Assembly (NCBI GenBank): GCA_015832175.1
Contig: WJXW01000002.1
Coordinates: 2,356,001-2,420,000 of the forward strand
Length of the DNA stretch: 64,000 bases
DNA from: Paraphaeosphaeria minitans
Taxonomy: Eukaryota > Ascomycota > Dothideomycetes > Pleosporales > Didymosphaeriaceae
Direction of reading: 5' to 3'
Positions 31,801-41,094 of this stretch are shown piece after piece. The notes beneath the pieces are model-generated. The model was not told where the DNA came from, made no database searches, and saw only the letters and a list, made by a program, of their open reading frames with translations. The position numbers and the translations under genes were made by a program. Positions within the stretch are counted from its first letter, which is position 1; each line of letters opens with the position of its first letter.

Positions 31801-33613
31801 ATGGTCTCGAGGAAGATGGTCTGGCTGGTGGTACATCGTCCTTTTGACCTGGCCGAGGCAACTCGCCCCCCTCCCGTTTCTTGTTCCCATCATTGCTCAC
31901 ATTGGATATACTGGGGAGCGGAGCCTTGGACGAAGACAGCGTCGTAGGTCCCGTGTTTCCCCTTTGAACCGCCGGAGACGATGCACCCCTTCCAGGCGAG
32001 TTTCTGAAAGGAGTGAGGGGCGACGGCGCCGACCGTCTGCCGACGGGTGCCCTCGAGCTCGCGCCCGTGGTCTCGGCCTTCTTCTTATGCTTCTCGAGTT
32101 CAGCCTGAACCCCTTCCAGCTTCTTCCGATGATTCGCCAGGTCACCTGCAAGTTTGCTCTCCCTCGTTTCTGCAGCCCTGGTCTTCTCCTCGCTCTCCGC
32201 GAGCAGGCTCTCGAGGTCAGATATCTCCACTTTCAAATCCATCTCATGGCTTCTGAGTTGCTCGTTCTCCTTCTTTAACTCGTGGATCTCGGTTTGAGCG
32301 TCCTTCAATTTAACGGAAGAATCGTCGTCTGGGCTAGATTTCAACTGGGATTCGAGCTCTGTGATCCTCTCGACCCCCGACCTGACTTCATCTCGCGCAA
32401 TATCACGCTGCTGTCTTAACAACGTAACGCGCTTCTCAAGACCCGTAATCTTATTAATCTCCACCGTCAACCTCTCCACCTGCTCCTTCAGACCGGAGAT
32501 TTCCCCATCGGCACTTTGCTGCCTCCCTTTCTCGGTCGCGCGCTCCTTCTGAAGGAGCTGCGACTGCTCGATAGCCTCATTGCGCGCTTCCGTCAACTCC
32601 TTTTGCAGCTCCCCGTTGCGTTTTGCCTGGCCTGTGGCGTCGCCACGCGCCTGGGTGAGTTCTTGCACGATCCTCTTGTTGTCGGCACGCAAATCGGCGA
32701 TTTCCTTCGTCCCCTTCTCTTGCTGTCGAAGCTGGGCCGACTCCACCTTCTCGTGCAATCCCCGCCTGAGTGCGTTGATGATCTCCTGTTGGTACTTGAC
32801 TTGCTGTTCGAGCCGGTCACTCAACTTGCTCTTGTCCATGACGATTTCCTCCGCCATCTGCCGCGCCTGCTTGCTGCTTTCGGTGGCAGCCTGGTCGTCC
32901 GCGCATTGTTTGAGGGCCTGGTCGAGCTGCTCGCCCAACGATTTGAGTTCCGCCCCGAGCTGAAAATTGTCCCTTCGCAGGTCGTCGCGCTCTGTGATTG
33001 CATCATCACGCTCGCGGGCTGCAGAGCCCCGGTCGATCTCGACGTCCCTTACTTCCTGTTCAAGAAGATCCCTCGCCTCGCGTTCTTCCTGAGAAACCTT
33101 CTTCCACCCGTTGGTGCGTGATTGCTCCTCTTCAATTCTGCGCCGCAGCAAGTTACATTCGGCTTCGGAGTCGCGAAACTTGGAATTGATGGTGTTCAGC
33201 GCCTGCATGCCTTGATCCGTACTGGTGTTAATGATGTGTTGGGCATCTGTCAATTTCTGTTTGAGCGCCGCGTTTTCATCCCGTAACACCGTCACTACGG
33301 AGGAGTCTTCCCTAGCGCTGGAAGCACCTGTGCCAGACCTGCTCAGCGTCCCATCGCTATGACATTTGATGAGAAAATTCACGGTCTTCGGTATGGGCGG
33401 TTGGGTATACTCTTCGGATCGATTTTGGTCTTCGGGTGGCACTATTGAGATGCAATAACGACTCAGCAGGGCGCCGAGTAAACCGCCAGAAAACACGACC
33501 AACATGACGGTTATCCAAGCAGCGAAATGGACCTCATATGTCTCATCCATGGCAGTACTGTCCATGTAGGGATTCGAAGCGAAAAGAGTTTCCTCGGGGT
33601 TGATTTCATTCAT
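28871..33613 (-). CDS. Large single-pass membrane coiled-coil protein with tandem NPF motifs
   Basis: The family is not recognised. Read as one frame it is 1580 codons. A canonical 51-bp in-frame intron (31477-31427, GTAAGT, branch TCTAAC, ending GAAG) is probably spliced, leaving 1563 aa. Order: a short acidic N-terminus; one hydrophobic segment at about residues 31-57 (AAWITVMLVVFSGGLLGALL); a long heptad-like coiled coil at about 105-520 rich in E/K/Q/L; then a Ser/Pro/Gln-rich disordered half. In that half a roughly 15-residue unit containing NPF repeats about seven to eight times (QNPFGQ, VNPFGQ, INPFKQ, VNPFLQ). NPF is the known ligand of EH domains. The C-terminus is acidic, then basic (KNFLTKEAGEGTVRRAPRDK). 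The layout suggests a tether between a membrane and trafficking or endocytic proteins; that is inference only. Confidence 0.85.
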   Translation of the reverse strand: MNEINPEETLFASNPYMDSTAMDETYEVHFAAWITVMLVVFSGGLLGALLSRYCISIVPPEDQNRSEEYTQPPIPKTVNFLIKCHSDGTLSRSGTGASSAREDSSVVTVLRDENAALKQKLTDAQHIINTSTDQGMQALNTINSKFRDSEAECNLLRRRIEEEQSRTNGWKKVSQEEREARDLLEQEVRDVEIDRGSAARERDDAITERDDLRRDNFQLGAELKSLGEQLDQALKQCADDQAATESSKQARQMAEEIVMDKSKLSDRLEQQVKYQQEIINALRRGLHEKVESAQLRQQEKGTKEIADLRADNKRIVQELTQARGDATGQAKRNGELQKELTEARNEAIEQSQLLQKERATEKGRQQSADGEISGLKEQVERLTVEINKITGLEKRVTLLRQQRDIARDEVRSGVERITELESQLKSSPDDDSSVKLKDAQTEIHELKKENEQLRSHEMDLKVEISDLESLLAESEEKTRAAETRESKLAGDLANHRKKLEGVQAELEKHKKKAETTGASSRAPVGRRSAPSPLTPFRNSPGRGASSPAVQRGNTGPTTLSSSKAPLPSISNVSNDGNKKREGGELPRPGQKDDVPPARPSSSRPSGFTGPQSLSDASVKLAPETTKGTRLIAAARGAPKGRPSQQSPTRENWPPPTTGSQRSTTTKPPERQVKQESLGVSGASKPPAPKQKEERSESESGSGSGSEDEGRIKVSMTRVSLHNFLTPRVKDDRPTKRSWNVKEQPAAGKKPPPQRRPPNPDLFSNQTAAFTSSSTGGIFESMRSKGLPGTQAAPTAIQQPFQQPQDGAATTGQYKLPIKFDPAAHLSAIDQSGTFGFAHLNPLQAPGPVLPQQPQAGLTTTGQAQSPTRSNLGSQTQDFNQSGAFKFTLPPELQAAGALPAAGPASDKLKTTGWNFANTSNARIEIFKNRSSAPSFGAPSASTDTEQPGSRALDRSSRLGQATTAIDAPQTVAPSLAVAPASTVTEPPNNKGPVRSSRGQETSAPAAAQDQHTTSAPPIHGPADLLSPTSPRESIDDDSLYNEPSNRAPRSPRELMDDDSLYNEPSNRGPLSLNANDLDSDDDPMTFIGTDNKTNKYQGYQPYQPGESDDEALQGHFEPGMHERPGAGAVEDELGGFSPLQSPLAAEPLGPTSPVWEPRQPASSAFPGFANTGPVKDDSAREPFGGFEQQRETAVQDSPKPDVGGESPVQPSSTGSRFAGSGRKPSWGGQSSERIKHATRPSGRDSNPNQTHADPSARSRERRGAFVPYREEDEIQRPHRGAEKGAGRRGSMDTMTGPGSQAGNDGHMEVDLPAQNPFGQGQMNAPAVNPFGQSQNQAPFINPFKQSQMNAPPVNPFLQSPNHAPVVNPFGQSQNRAPFINPFKQPQQPSASRARNPFSQQHTTRAPEPNSYPSRPHMHTNSANQGRALTVGWSEEEEPTAAPANDDGGDGMDVDTPEGEERTADMAPEEVEELTDLFTEGWDAIDDIDDNEDDPRLEDDYVAPEEKEYPGVKFKAQTPAKGDVDEDEDEEPVRTPGRMGTGLKNFLTKEAGEGTVRRAPRDKAAQKDYLDKMLGGYGDSD
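29440..29690 (-). repeat. In-gene repeat encoding tandem NPF peptides
   Basis: Within the coiled-coil protein gene, imperfect units of about 45 bp recur, each containing a version of GGATTGAC/GGGTTGA (complement of the NPF codons) and a CTCTGTCC-like part. The copies are diverged at DNA level while the NPF peptide is kept in each. That is more like selection on the peptide than a young satellite. Confidence 0.75.
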
Positions 33614-34466
33614 ATTGAATCTTTAATGCGACTGCGTTGCATGTGTTGAATGGGTCGGTACTCAAGAGAAGAATGAAACCATGTATCTTCGTGCGGAGCA
33701 GAGCGAAAAAGTCGGAGCGGCTCACCATCATCTGCCAGCCAGTTATACTTGTTCTTCAAAGGAGGACGTTTGTGTGCGCCAGCACGAGCCGGTTTGCAAA
33801 CAGGACAAAGAGCAACGCAACGCCATCAGTGCGAAACCTCACAAAGCACGACAAAGACACCCACCGCTGCACTTTGGGATGTAGATAGACTTCGTCAAGC
33901 CATTGAATCATGTGGTCAAGGGAGCTGAGCGAGTGACTTGGATTGGCTGCACCCACCTTTGACAGCGGGTGCTAGAAGTTAGTTGTATATTTTCCCCAAA
34001 TGATTGTCCCAGTGTGCCAAGGTGCATATAGCCTCTCCTACTCGTGCCACCAACCACTGCGCCGGCCTAGAGTTGGAATGCTCTTAGACTGATGGTAGAA
34101 CTTCCCGAGCGCACATACGCGAGGCCCATTGGCGAAGCCTCGCGCGTCGGCTCCTCTCGTAGGTATAGGCAGGCATTGCATAGAGCGAGCGCGATCTTTG
34201 AAACTGAAATGTTTTCGAACCGATAGCGCTGTAAGACGGCGAGGCAAGTCCAAATGGGTAAGCATTTCTTATGTAATAGTGTACTACTCAAAAATACGTG
34301 GAATAAAGACAGACGAGAAGATCCGATTATGCGAATCATTGTTGAGTGGTAACACACTTGACGTTGCCCTTTCAGCAATGCAATCTGCATTTTTTGACAT
34401 TACTCATTACTTGTACTATACAACATTCGGTCGTCGTCATGCATCACTCATAATCTATTCGCTCCT
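33614..34466. other. Spacer between the coiled-coil gene and the M28 peptidase
   Basis: About 850 bp upstream of the coiled-coil gene and downstream of the peptidase gene (both minus). Small open frames (33637-33888, 34129-34488) have no support. Nothing else was seen. Confidence 0.5.
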
Positions 34467-36052
34467 CTACTGGAGCAGCGCACCCTGACCGCAGGGTGCG
34501 GCATGCACATGGCCCTTGTGAGACTCCGCAATGGTATCCGCGAATCTAGCCATGTAACGCGAGATCTCCGCATCTCTCTTCCTGTGTGTGATGTTCGCCT
34601 TGGGGATGCCCTGGAAGCTTACAGCGTACTTGGCGACCGAGTTCGCAATGGCCTGCGTGTTGATGAGGTACGCCTCGGTGGAGAGATTGTTGATGTCATC
34701 ACCGGGCTGGTGGTAGTTGACGTCGAGCGCGACACCGGCCTCGCCACCGAAGAGAGCAGCTTCGTCTTCAGTCTTGAGCTCCTCGGCACCGGTGAAAAGA
34801 CCACCGGATGGGACACCGTTCTGCAGGAATGCGGCGTAGTCTGAGCGACCACTGAAGATGGATGGAACGGATGGGACACCACGGTTCTTGAAGAAGTTCT
34901 CAAAGTCCTTCTCGATGGTGTCGGATCCGGTGGGGCCGGTGAGGTTGAAGGCGCTGCCGTCTCCGTCGTAGATACCAAGGACATAGTTGGGCGATGCAAT
35001 CATGTCGAAGTTGAGGTAGGCTCGGACCTTGGCAACTTCGGTAGGAGAGCCGCTAATGGTGCCGTTGATGGTCTTCATATAGTGGTAGGAGCCGAGCAGG
35101 CCAAACTCTTCAGCGGCCCAGAAACCGAAGCGGACAGCGTTCTTGATCTTGTATTTGGTGAGGGCTTTGGCGACCTCGAGTACACCCACTGTGCCTGAGC
35201 CATCGTCGTTGATGCCGGGACCAGCGAAGACAGAGTCCGTGTGGCCTCCAAGAACGAGCACGTTGTTCTTGTTGCCAGTCTTGGTCTCAGCGATAACGTT
35301 GTAGGTGGTGCGATTTTCCGCAATGGCGTCTACGACCAAGGTGGCCGAGACCTTGCCGGTCTTAATGGCGCTCAGCAGAGTTGCGCCAGTCTCCTGAGTG
35401 ACTCCAGCTGTTGCGACATAGTCGCCGATACCACCGAGAGTGCCGGCGAGCGCACCGGGTACGTTGTTGTAGATGACGGTTCCGACAGCACCAGCTGCTG
35501 CTGCCAGTGTAGCTTTCTGAGAGAATGGGCAGGTTCCACGTGAGACCAAAGCAATGTTTCCAGAGACTTCTGCAGGGTAGTCTGCGGCATCGCAACCGAT
35601 GTTGGCCACTGCGACCACGGGCGCAGTCACGTTGCCAGAAGGCCCGTACGTCTGGTATTTAGCCGTTAGAGCAGCGCGAGTGAAGCCGGGGGTACTTCAC
35701 ATACCATGTAGAAAGCATCATACTCGGTACCGCCCGCAGAAAAGTCAATCTTTGCAGCCGTGAAAAGCTCAACGAAGGGCTGCTTCTTGACGTTGTAGTA
35801 GCCGGTCTTCTTGAGCTCCGTGTATAGCCAGTTGACCGTGGCATTGTGCCCCCCGCCACCAAAGGCTCGGTTTCCACCGTTTGCATCCGCAAAGGCCTGC
35901 AGCTTGTGGGATCCAGCAAGCAGGTTCTTGAGCTTGACGTCCTTGATGAGCTCCCTCGGTGTGACAAGCTTCTTGTTCTTGTGTCCCTTGTCTCCTCCGG
36001 CAAAAGCAGGAGCGATCAGGCCCGCCGCAGCGATGAATGCTGAAATCTTCAT
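34467..36052 (-). CDS. Secreted or vacuolar M28 aminopeptidase (aminopeptidase Y / leucine aminopeptidase type)
   Basis: A zinc exopeptidase that releases N-terminal amino acids. Minus-strand exons 36052-35705 and 35651-34467 give 510 aa in frame; the 53-bp intron has GTATGT/CCAG and joins AFYM to TYGPSGNVTAPVV. MKISAFIAAAGLIAPAFA is a clear signal peptide. A protease-associated (PA) insert follows (VANIGCDAADYPAEVSGNIA, RGTCPFSQKATLAAAAGAVG). The M28 zinc ligands appear in order: His in GGHTDS, Asp in GINDDGSGT, Glu in WAAEEFGLLGS, Asp in NFDMIASPNY and His in NYHQPGDD. Potential N-glycosylation sites are present (NAT, NVT, NRT, NGT, NLT, NLS). Vacuolar aminopeptidase Y and the secreted Lap2-type enzymes share this layout; the sequence does not decide between them. 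Confidence 0.95.
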
Positions 36053-36985
36053 GTTGACCCAATTGAGATGCTAGCGGGAGTCGGGAAGGACAAAGTGGAT
36101 GATGCCGTGGCGCGATGGAGAATGATAGGCACGCCGCTCTATATAGTCACCCAACTATCGCGCACACAGCATCGCCTCTACGGCAGCTCAATTCCGAATG
36201 AGGCAGCTCGCAGTCGAGCATCGCCCAGATACTGTCAGCCGAGGTGATATTCCGCGCGATATACAGCACCAGCAACCTGGCGACAGGGTGCACAGCATCA
36301 TCGCTCTTCTTGGCGGGATGGCAACTTGCCATGGATCCGGGCATCGTTACGATGGACGATATGCAAGGCCTTGCTATGGTGTAATTTGGGAAGGAGCGTC
36401 GAATAGCCTCATGACGGGTTGTTCTGGGCGCTCCACGGGCACGCTCGCGAGCGCATGCTGATTGGGAAGGGCATGAAGAATGCCCAGCTGCCAAGCTGTG
36501 AAAGGCGCCACAATCTGTGAGGTCGATAACGCGATCGGATAGTGCGGTGGCGATTCCGGGCGTCGATGTGGTTGATGCGCGATTCGATTTACAGTGAAGG
36601 AGAGATGGAGGAGACGAGGGTAGGTAGATTCCCTAGACTACCTATGTACGAGCCATGGTTGAGTACCGAATGGCCGCTGGCGGAAGGACCGAGCAAACGA
36701 CGGCGGCTCCACAACCATTGATCGGCGCAGGCGTTCCTGGTCTAACTGCTTAAGGCATGTGCTATGGCGACATGGTGTCGGGTCGCACAACGGGCGGAGT
36801 GAAGCCATTGAGGGAACATGAAGCGACACTCGGTGGAGACAGGACTGAATACGAAGGCATTGGCGTTGGCATTACGGTATTCTACCTAGATGTTCCGTCC
36901 CTCCACCAATCCACCAGCCCACCACAGAATTGTGTCGGTGGGTCAGATCGTAGCTGCTGCTGCTTGGAAGCGTCTGCGTGCTAGA

Positions 36986-37170
36986 ATGCACCTGGCTGCT
37001 AGAAAGTAGCACCTGGCTGCTAGAAAGTATCTGAGTATCTGCGTGCTAGAATGCACCTGCCTGCTGGAAAGTAGCACCTGCCTGCTGGAAAGTAGCACCT
37101 GCCTGCTGGAAAGTAGCACCTGCCTGCTGGAAAGTAGCACCTGCCTGCTGGAAGTAGCACCTGCCTGCTT
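36986..37170. repeat. 21-bp minisatellite, about 7-8 copies
   Basis: The unit GCACCTGCCTGCTGGAAAGTA is repeated without spacers. The first copies carry GGCTGCTAG instead of GCCTGCTGG, and one unit is interrupted by an ATCTGAGTATCTGCGTGCTAG segment. The last copy lacks one A. As 21 is a multiple of 3, a heptapeptide repeat frame on the minus strand results, without evidence that it is translated. Confidence 0.9.
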
Positions 37171-37471
37171 CTTCAAGACGAAGGTGCCTCGCTCCTGCCA
37201 AAGATGAGCAAGTACCGTACACATTCTGCTCGCGTCAGAGAGAACCCGTACCTAATGCTCCGATTCGCCGGATGCCACTTGAGCCGAAGGTGGATCGGCA
37301 TTTGACGCTTGAGTCCTTGTCGGAGCCCATGGCAACAGCGCATCGTTAACATGATGGGTTTGGCAGCGCAATCTCAAGGGGTCGAATGGACATGCAGAGC
37401 TGTCTGTCCTGTTCTGATAGGGGAGCAATCTTTCCGAGAGTATAACAAAGGTGCACGACATCGAGAGACTG

Positions 37472-37550
37472 TGTTCCCTCAAAAGACACTGGCAGGCGAC
37501 AAGATGAGCCATGTTCCCTCAAAAGACACTGGCAGGCGACAAGATGAGCC
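37472..37550. repeat. Direct tandem duplication of 40 bp
   Basis: Two copies, starting TGTTCCCTCAAAAGACACTG at 37472 and 37512, sit back to back and appear identical over about 39 bases, which suggests a recent duplication. No open frame or known motif is associated. Confidence 0.9.
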
Positions 37551-37830
37551 AAAGGGTAGGTAGAGGTCCGTCTATCTCCATGACGCCGGCGTTGACGCGC
37601 ATCCTCACTCCAACCAACATCAAAGGCAGAAGTAGACACACAAATTCAGAATGCTGACATTATGGAGCAGATCTAATGCAGATCCTTGGTCTACCTATGG
37701 TATCTTCAGTCGTGAGCCGTGTTCCTCGTTATCCATGTATGATGCAATCACGTGTGGACAAATCATCTTCTGCCTGTGAAGACGTCCCAGTCGACCATGC
37801 AGTCGTCCCCCTCCCGGCCCAAGCAAAGGC

Positions 37831-38632
37831 TTACAACTTGGCCTCGACCTTCTTGAGCGCCTCGGGGAAGTCCTTCCAGTCGTACATGATGGCCACGCAC
37901 TTGGTCTCCTCGGTGAGAAGCTTGGCCATCTGCTCCATCTTCTCCTTGCCGTCCTCAATGCCATAGATGCCGACGTAGCCGATGCAAGGGATGCCAGCGC
38001 GCATGGCAGCCGTGGCACCGCTCTTGCTGTCCTCGACGGTGATGGCGTCGCTCTCCTTGACGCCGAGCTCCTTGCAGGCGTGGTGGTAGATGGCGGGGTC
38101 GGGCTTGGAGCTGGGGGGGCTGAGTGAGGTGGCGGCCGAGTAGACGTGCTCGTCGGTGAAGAAGCGCTCCAGGTTGGTCTTCCTGAGAGAGGCGACAACA
38201 CGGCTCTTGGCCGAGGTGCTGACGACGGACATGGGGTAGCCCTCCTTCTTGAGCCACTCGAGCTGCTCGGTCACGCCGGGGCACTCGACGGCCTTCTCGC
38301 TGAGCTTCTTGGTGACGGCACCGAGCTCGGCCTCGACAAACTCGTCGAGCTCCTCGTCGGACATGCTGAAGTTGTGCTTGGGTTGCAGGGCCAGCAGCAT
38401 GCGGCGGAAGTTGTAGCCGACAAAGTCCTCGAGGAGGCTCTCGGCCGTATAACGCTTGTCGTTGATGCCATGCTTCTCAAGCACCTTGTTGGTGAGCTCG
38501 GCACAGGCCTCAAAGGCCAGGTGCTCCGACTGGCAGAGCGTGTTGTCGCAGTCGAGCAGGATGTACTTGGCCTATCTCTCGGTTAGCGCGGGGCAGGTGG
38601 GGCAGCCCGCGCGCGTGGCTCACCTTTCCCAT
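37831..38632 (-). CDS. HAD-superfamily hydrolase (phosphatase/phosphoglucomutase-like subfamily)
   Basis: Probably a small-molecule phosphatase. Minus-strand exons 38632-38624 (only MGK, 9 nt) and 38571-37831 give 249 aa in frame. The 52-bp intron is GTGAGC...ATAG. HAD motif I is ILLDCDNTLCQSE (nucleophile Asp and acid/base Asp two residues on). Motif II is in SVVSTSAKSR. The motif III Lys is in SSKPDPAIYHHACKELGV, and motif IV is TVEDSKSGATAAMRAGI. An alpha-helical cap of about 80 residues follows motif I, as in DL-glycerol-3-phosphatase and beta-phosphoglucomutase-like proteins. The substrate cannot be told. An 8-bp repeat lies 110-230 bp upstream of its start codon, in its promoter. Confidence 0.93.
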
Positions 38633-40268
38633 GGCTGCCGTGTATCGTTCTTTGGTGATGATTGGTGGTTGGTGCTAGGGCGGGGATGAGGTTGGGCGGG
38701 TCACGAAAGGTGCGATTGAGGGCGGATGAGGATGGGAAGTTGTGAAGGTGGAAAGGTGGAGAGGTGCAGAGGTGCAGAGGTGCAGAGGTGCAGAGGTGCA
38801 GAGGTGCAGAGGTGCAGAGGTGCAGAGGTGCAGAGGTGCAGAGGTGCAGAGGTGGAGAGGTGGAGAGAGGAGGGAAGATTTGTTGGGCCCGCCAGCGTAA
38901 ATAAATAAAGGTGAGGGCGCAGGGACAAGTGAGTTGGGCACGGAAGGCGCAGTGGGCTGCAAGGGCAGGAACGAACCAAGACTACGTCACCTGATAGCGT
39001 GGGCTAGTGAGTGGACGCGGGCAGCCCGCTTTTCATGCACACCCGCAGCGACCAGAGTCTACCACCACACCCGCTACCTACCTAGTCTCTACAACACCCG
39101 TTCGTACCCAACATGATCAGTTCATCGACTTCTCACCGTCTTCCACCCCCCGCATCAGCATCCCACGATCCCGCCGCGACATGCTTGCTTTTCTGATTCG
39201 TGTCGCGCCGCTGACCGATACCGTACCCACCAACGCCCTTCCTCTCACTCGCGCCCGTCACGAGGGCGAAAAGTCTGCACCCAACGCACAACAGCGCCTT
39301 GATACCGTTGTCCCCAGCTGTTCGCCGATGCCTTTCCCCGCGAGCCTACCAGTAGTTACCGCAAAGTGGATCTGGGGTCGTTACGAGTGCGCGCTAGCGA
39401 GGCTGTTGCGCCGTTACTCGCCAGCAAAGCAATCCTCTGCAGCCCGTGGCCCCCTTAGGCCGTGGGGCATGTCACGTCGTCTGCTATGTTGACCAGCCTC
39501 CAATCTCGCGCCCGGCCCTCCGTTCCTGGCAAAGGACAGCTGTCTGTGGAGGCCCGATTCTCGCTTGTGGGTGCCTCAGGTACGTACATTGCCTACTCTG
39601 CCAAGGCGGAGGCCTCTGTGTCCATTGCCTACCTACCGTACGGTAGATCCTCTGCCAAGGCGGAGGCTTTAACATCCTCAAACGCAGCCGTGACAGCGCG
39701 ACCCCCACAACACCAAAGTCAAACGCCAAGCAAGCCAATACAGATGAAGAGTCCATGGCCAAATGCGTGCCATCGCATCGAACGGAACCACAGCTTACAT
39801 CGCTATCATGAAGGTCGTCGCCACTGACATCGCTCAATCCTCTTTACCGCGCCAGACGGATAAGGCTGCGAATGGGCACGTACCTATATCACGAACAACA
39901 TCAGCCAAGACATCATTCTCACCGAAAGGATCTCTTGATGGCATGGAAATCAAATCACCGCCCTTGCATTGAAGATCAAACAGAAAAACTTGAGCTTTCC
40001 ACGTTTCATCAGTATTCCGCAACTTTGTATAGCCGCGCAACATGCATCCCACCGCCTTCTGCAGTGCTGAACGGAAGATCGCCTTCCCGACAGTACGATA
40101 TAACAGCGTCTCGTCGCACATTCTCAACCTCTCCATTCAGTCTCTCAAGTCAATCCTTTAGCCTTCCTTGTGCTGGTCACTCGCTCTGTTTTTACTTTGG
40201 TCTTATTCCGCTTTGAGCTTGTACTAGATACCCCAAATTTACGACTTTTAATAAATACGAAATTCAAG
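38633..40268. other. Divergent promoter region HAD gene (-) / LPMO-like gene (+)
   Basis: About 1.6 kb without a supported gene. It holds the 8-bp repeat at 38757-38862 and a 17-bp direct repeat (TCTGCCAAGGCGGAGGC at 39597 and 39650). The open frame 39007-39492 has no family resemblance. The final 100 bp before 40269 form the probable leader of the + gene. Confidence 0.55.
38757..38862. repeat. 8-bp tandem repeat AGGTGCAG
   Basis: About 12-13 consecutive copies of AGGTGCAG, flanked by the variant GGAGAGGTGGA at both ends. It lies in the promoter or leader of the minus-strand HAD gene. Its octamer period opens frames with an 8-residue peptide period in all phases; these are not genes. Confidence 0.94.
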
Positions 40269-40829
40269 ATGCGTGCCTCAGCATTTCTTACATCTACCTT
40301 TCTCGCGGCCACCGCGCTCGCGCACGGCAACATCGTCTCTCCGCCTGTTCGTCAAGCAGGTGCGGTTACACAGCAAGTTTGTGGAGCGCAAGCTGTTTCT
40401 GCGCTCACCTCGGACATCACTGGCCCCCTTGAGAACGTCGCCAGCAACGGCTCACCCGACTGCAACATCTTCCTCTGCAAAGGCATTCAGTTCGAAGACA
40501 ACCAGAACAATGTTCAGGAGTTCGCTACCGGAGAGCAAGTCGACTTCGCTGCCGAAATACCTATCCCTCACGAAGGCCCGTGCAACGTCTCTGTCGTTGA
40601 CCTTGCCACAAACACTCTGGTCGGACAGCCGCTAATCTCGTTCGCCTCGTACGCCGATGAGGCCCTTGCTCAGCTGCCCTTGAACAACACCCAGTTCAGT
40701 GTCACCATGCCCACCGACCTCGGAACCCAGTGCCAGCAGCCTGGAGAGTGCGCTTTGCAATGGTTCTGGTTCGGCACGAACGCGCAGCAGACCTACGAGG
40801 ACTGCGTTGACTTCGTCGTGACAGCATAA
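40269..40829 (+). CDS. Small secreted lytic polysaccharide monooxygenase-like protein
   Basis: One exon of 186 codons. MRASAFLTSTFLAATALA is a signal peptide with predicted cleavage directly before HGNIVSPPVRQAG, so the mature protein would begin with His. That is the hallmark of copper monooxygenases, where His1 and a second His form the histidine brace. The second His is probably in IPIPHEGPCNVSVVD, and YEDCVDF near the end could give the axial aromatic. Several Cys (VCG, PDCNIFLC, GPC, TQC, GEC, DC) would form disulphides. NVS and NNT glycosylation sites are present. I place it with LPMO_10/chitin-binding-type-4-like fungal proteins from memory; the exact AA family and substrate are uncertain, and it may not be an active oxidase. 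Confidence 0.75.
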   Translation: MRASAFLTSTFLAATALAHGNIVSPPVRQAGAVTQQVCGAQAVSALTSDITGPLENVASNGSPDCNIFLCKGIQFEDNQNNVQEFATGEQVDFAAEIPIPHEGPCNVSVVDLATNTLVGQPLISFASYADEALAQLPLNNTQFSVTMPTDLGTQCQQPGECALQWFWFGTNAQQTYEDCVDFVVTA

Positions 40830-41094
40830 ATGAAAGAGGCGCGTTCCTGGATTTACCTTACGACTATCGAAAGGCGGTCATCGCAGCAGCCATTGAAAGC
40901 ATGCGACGCGAGGATACCATGTACAACGCCAATGCACATTCCATGTATATCCATAGATCTGAACGACTCCAAGAATGAACATCTTGCCATTTCTCTGCTA
41001 ATGATGATGAATAATCGAATATATTCACGGCCCGCCTGTGATCGTACGCTCCAGTCCGGGCGCTGGAGGTACCAGATAATCAACTCTTTGCTTC

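Larger units (their letters stand above)
36053..37830. other. Intergenic region with a 21-bp minisatellite and a 40-bp duplication
   Basis: About 1.8 kb with no supported gene. It holds the promoter of the M28 peptidase gene at its left end, a 21-bp repeat array at 36986-37170 and a direct 40-bp duplication at 37472-37550. Small open frames across it are short or repeat-driven. Confidence 0.65.

Noticed and set aside
29631..33121. Several + strand open frames of 130-230 codons inside the coiled-coil gene
   Set aside because: Shadows of the long minus-strand coding frame; Arg/Ser/Leu-rich with no recognisable domains.
36986..37170. CRISPR-like regularly spaced repeats
   Set aside because: The 21-bp copies are directly adjacent with no unique spacers, and the genome is eukaryotic.
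39007..39492. 161-codon + strand open frame
   Set aside because: No ATG context, no family resemblance, no splice partners; probably chance in a promoter region.
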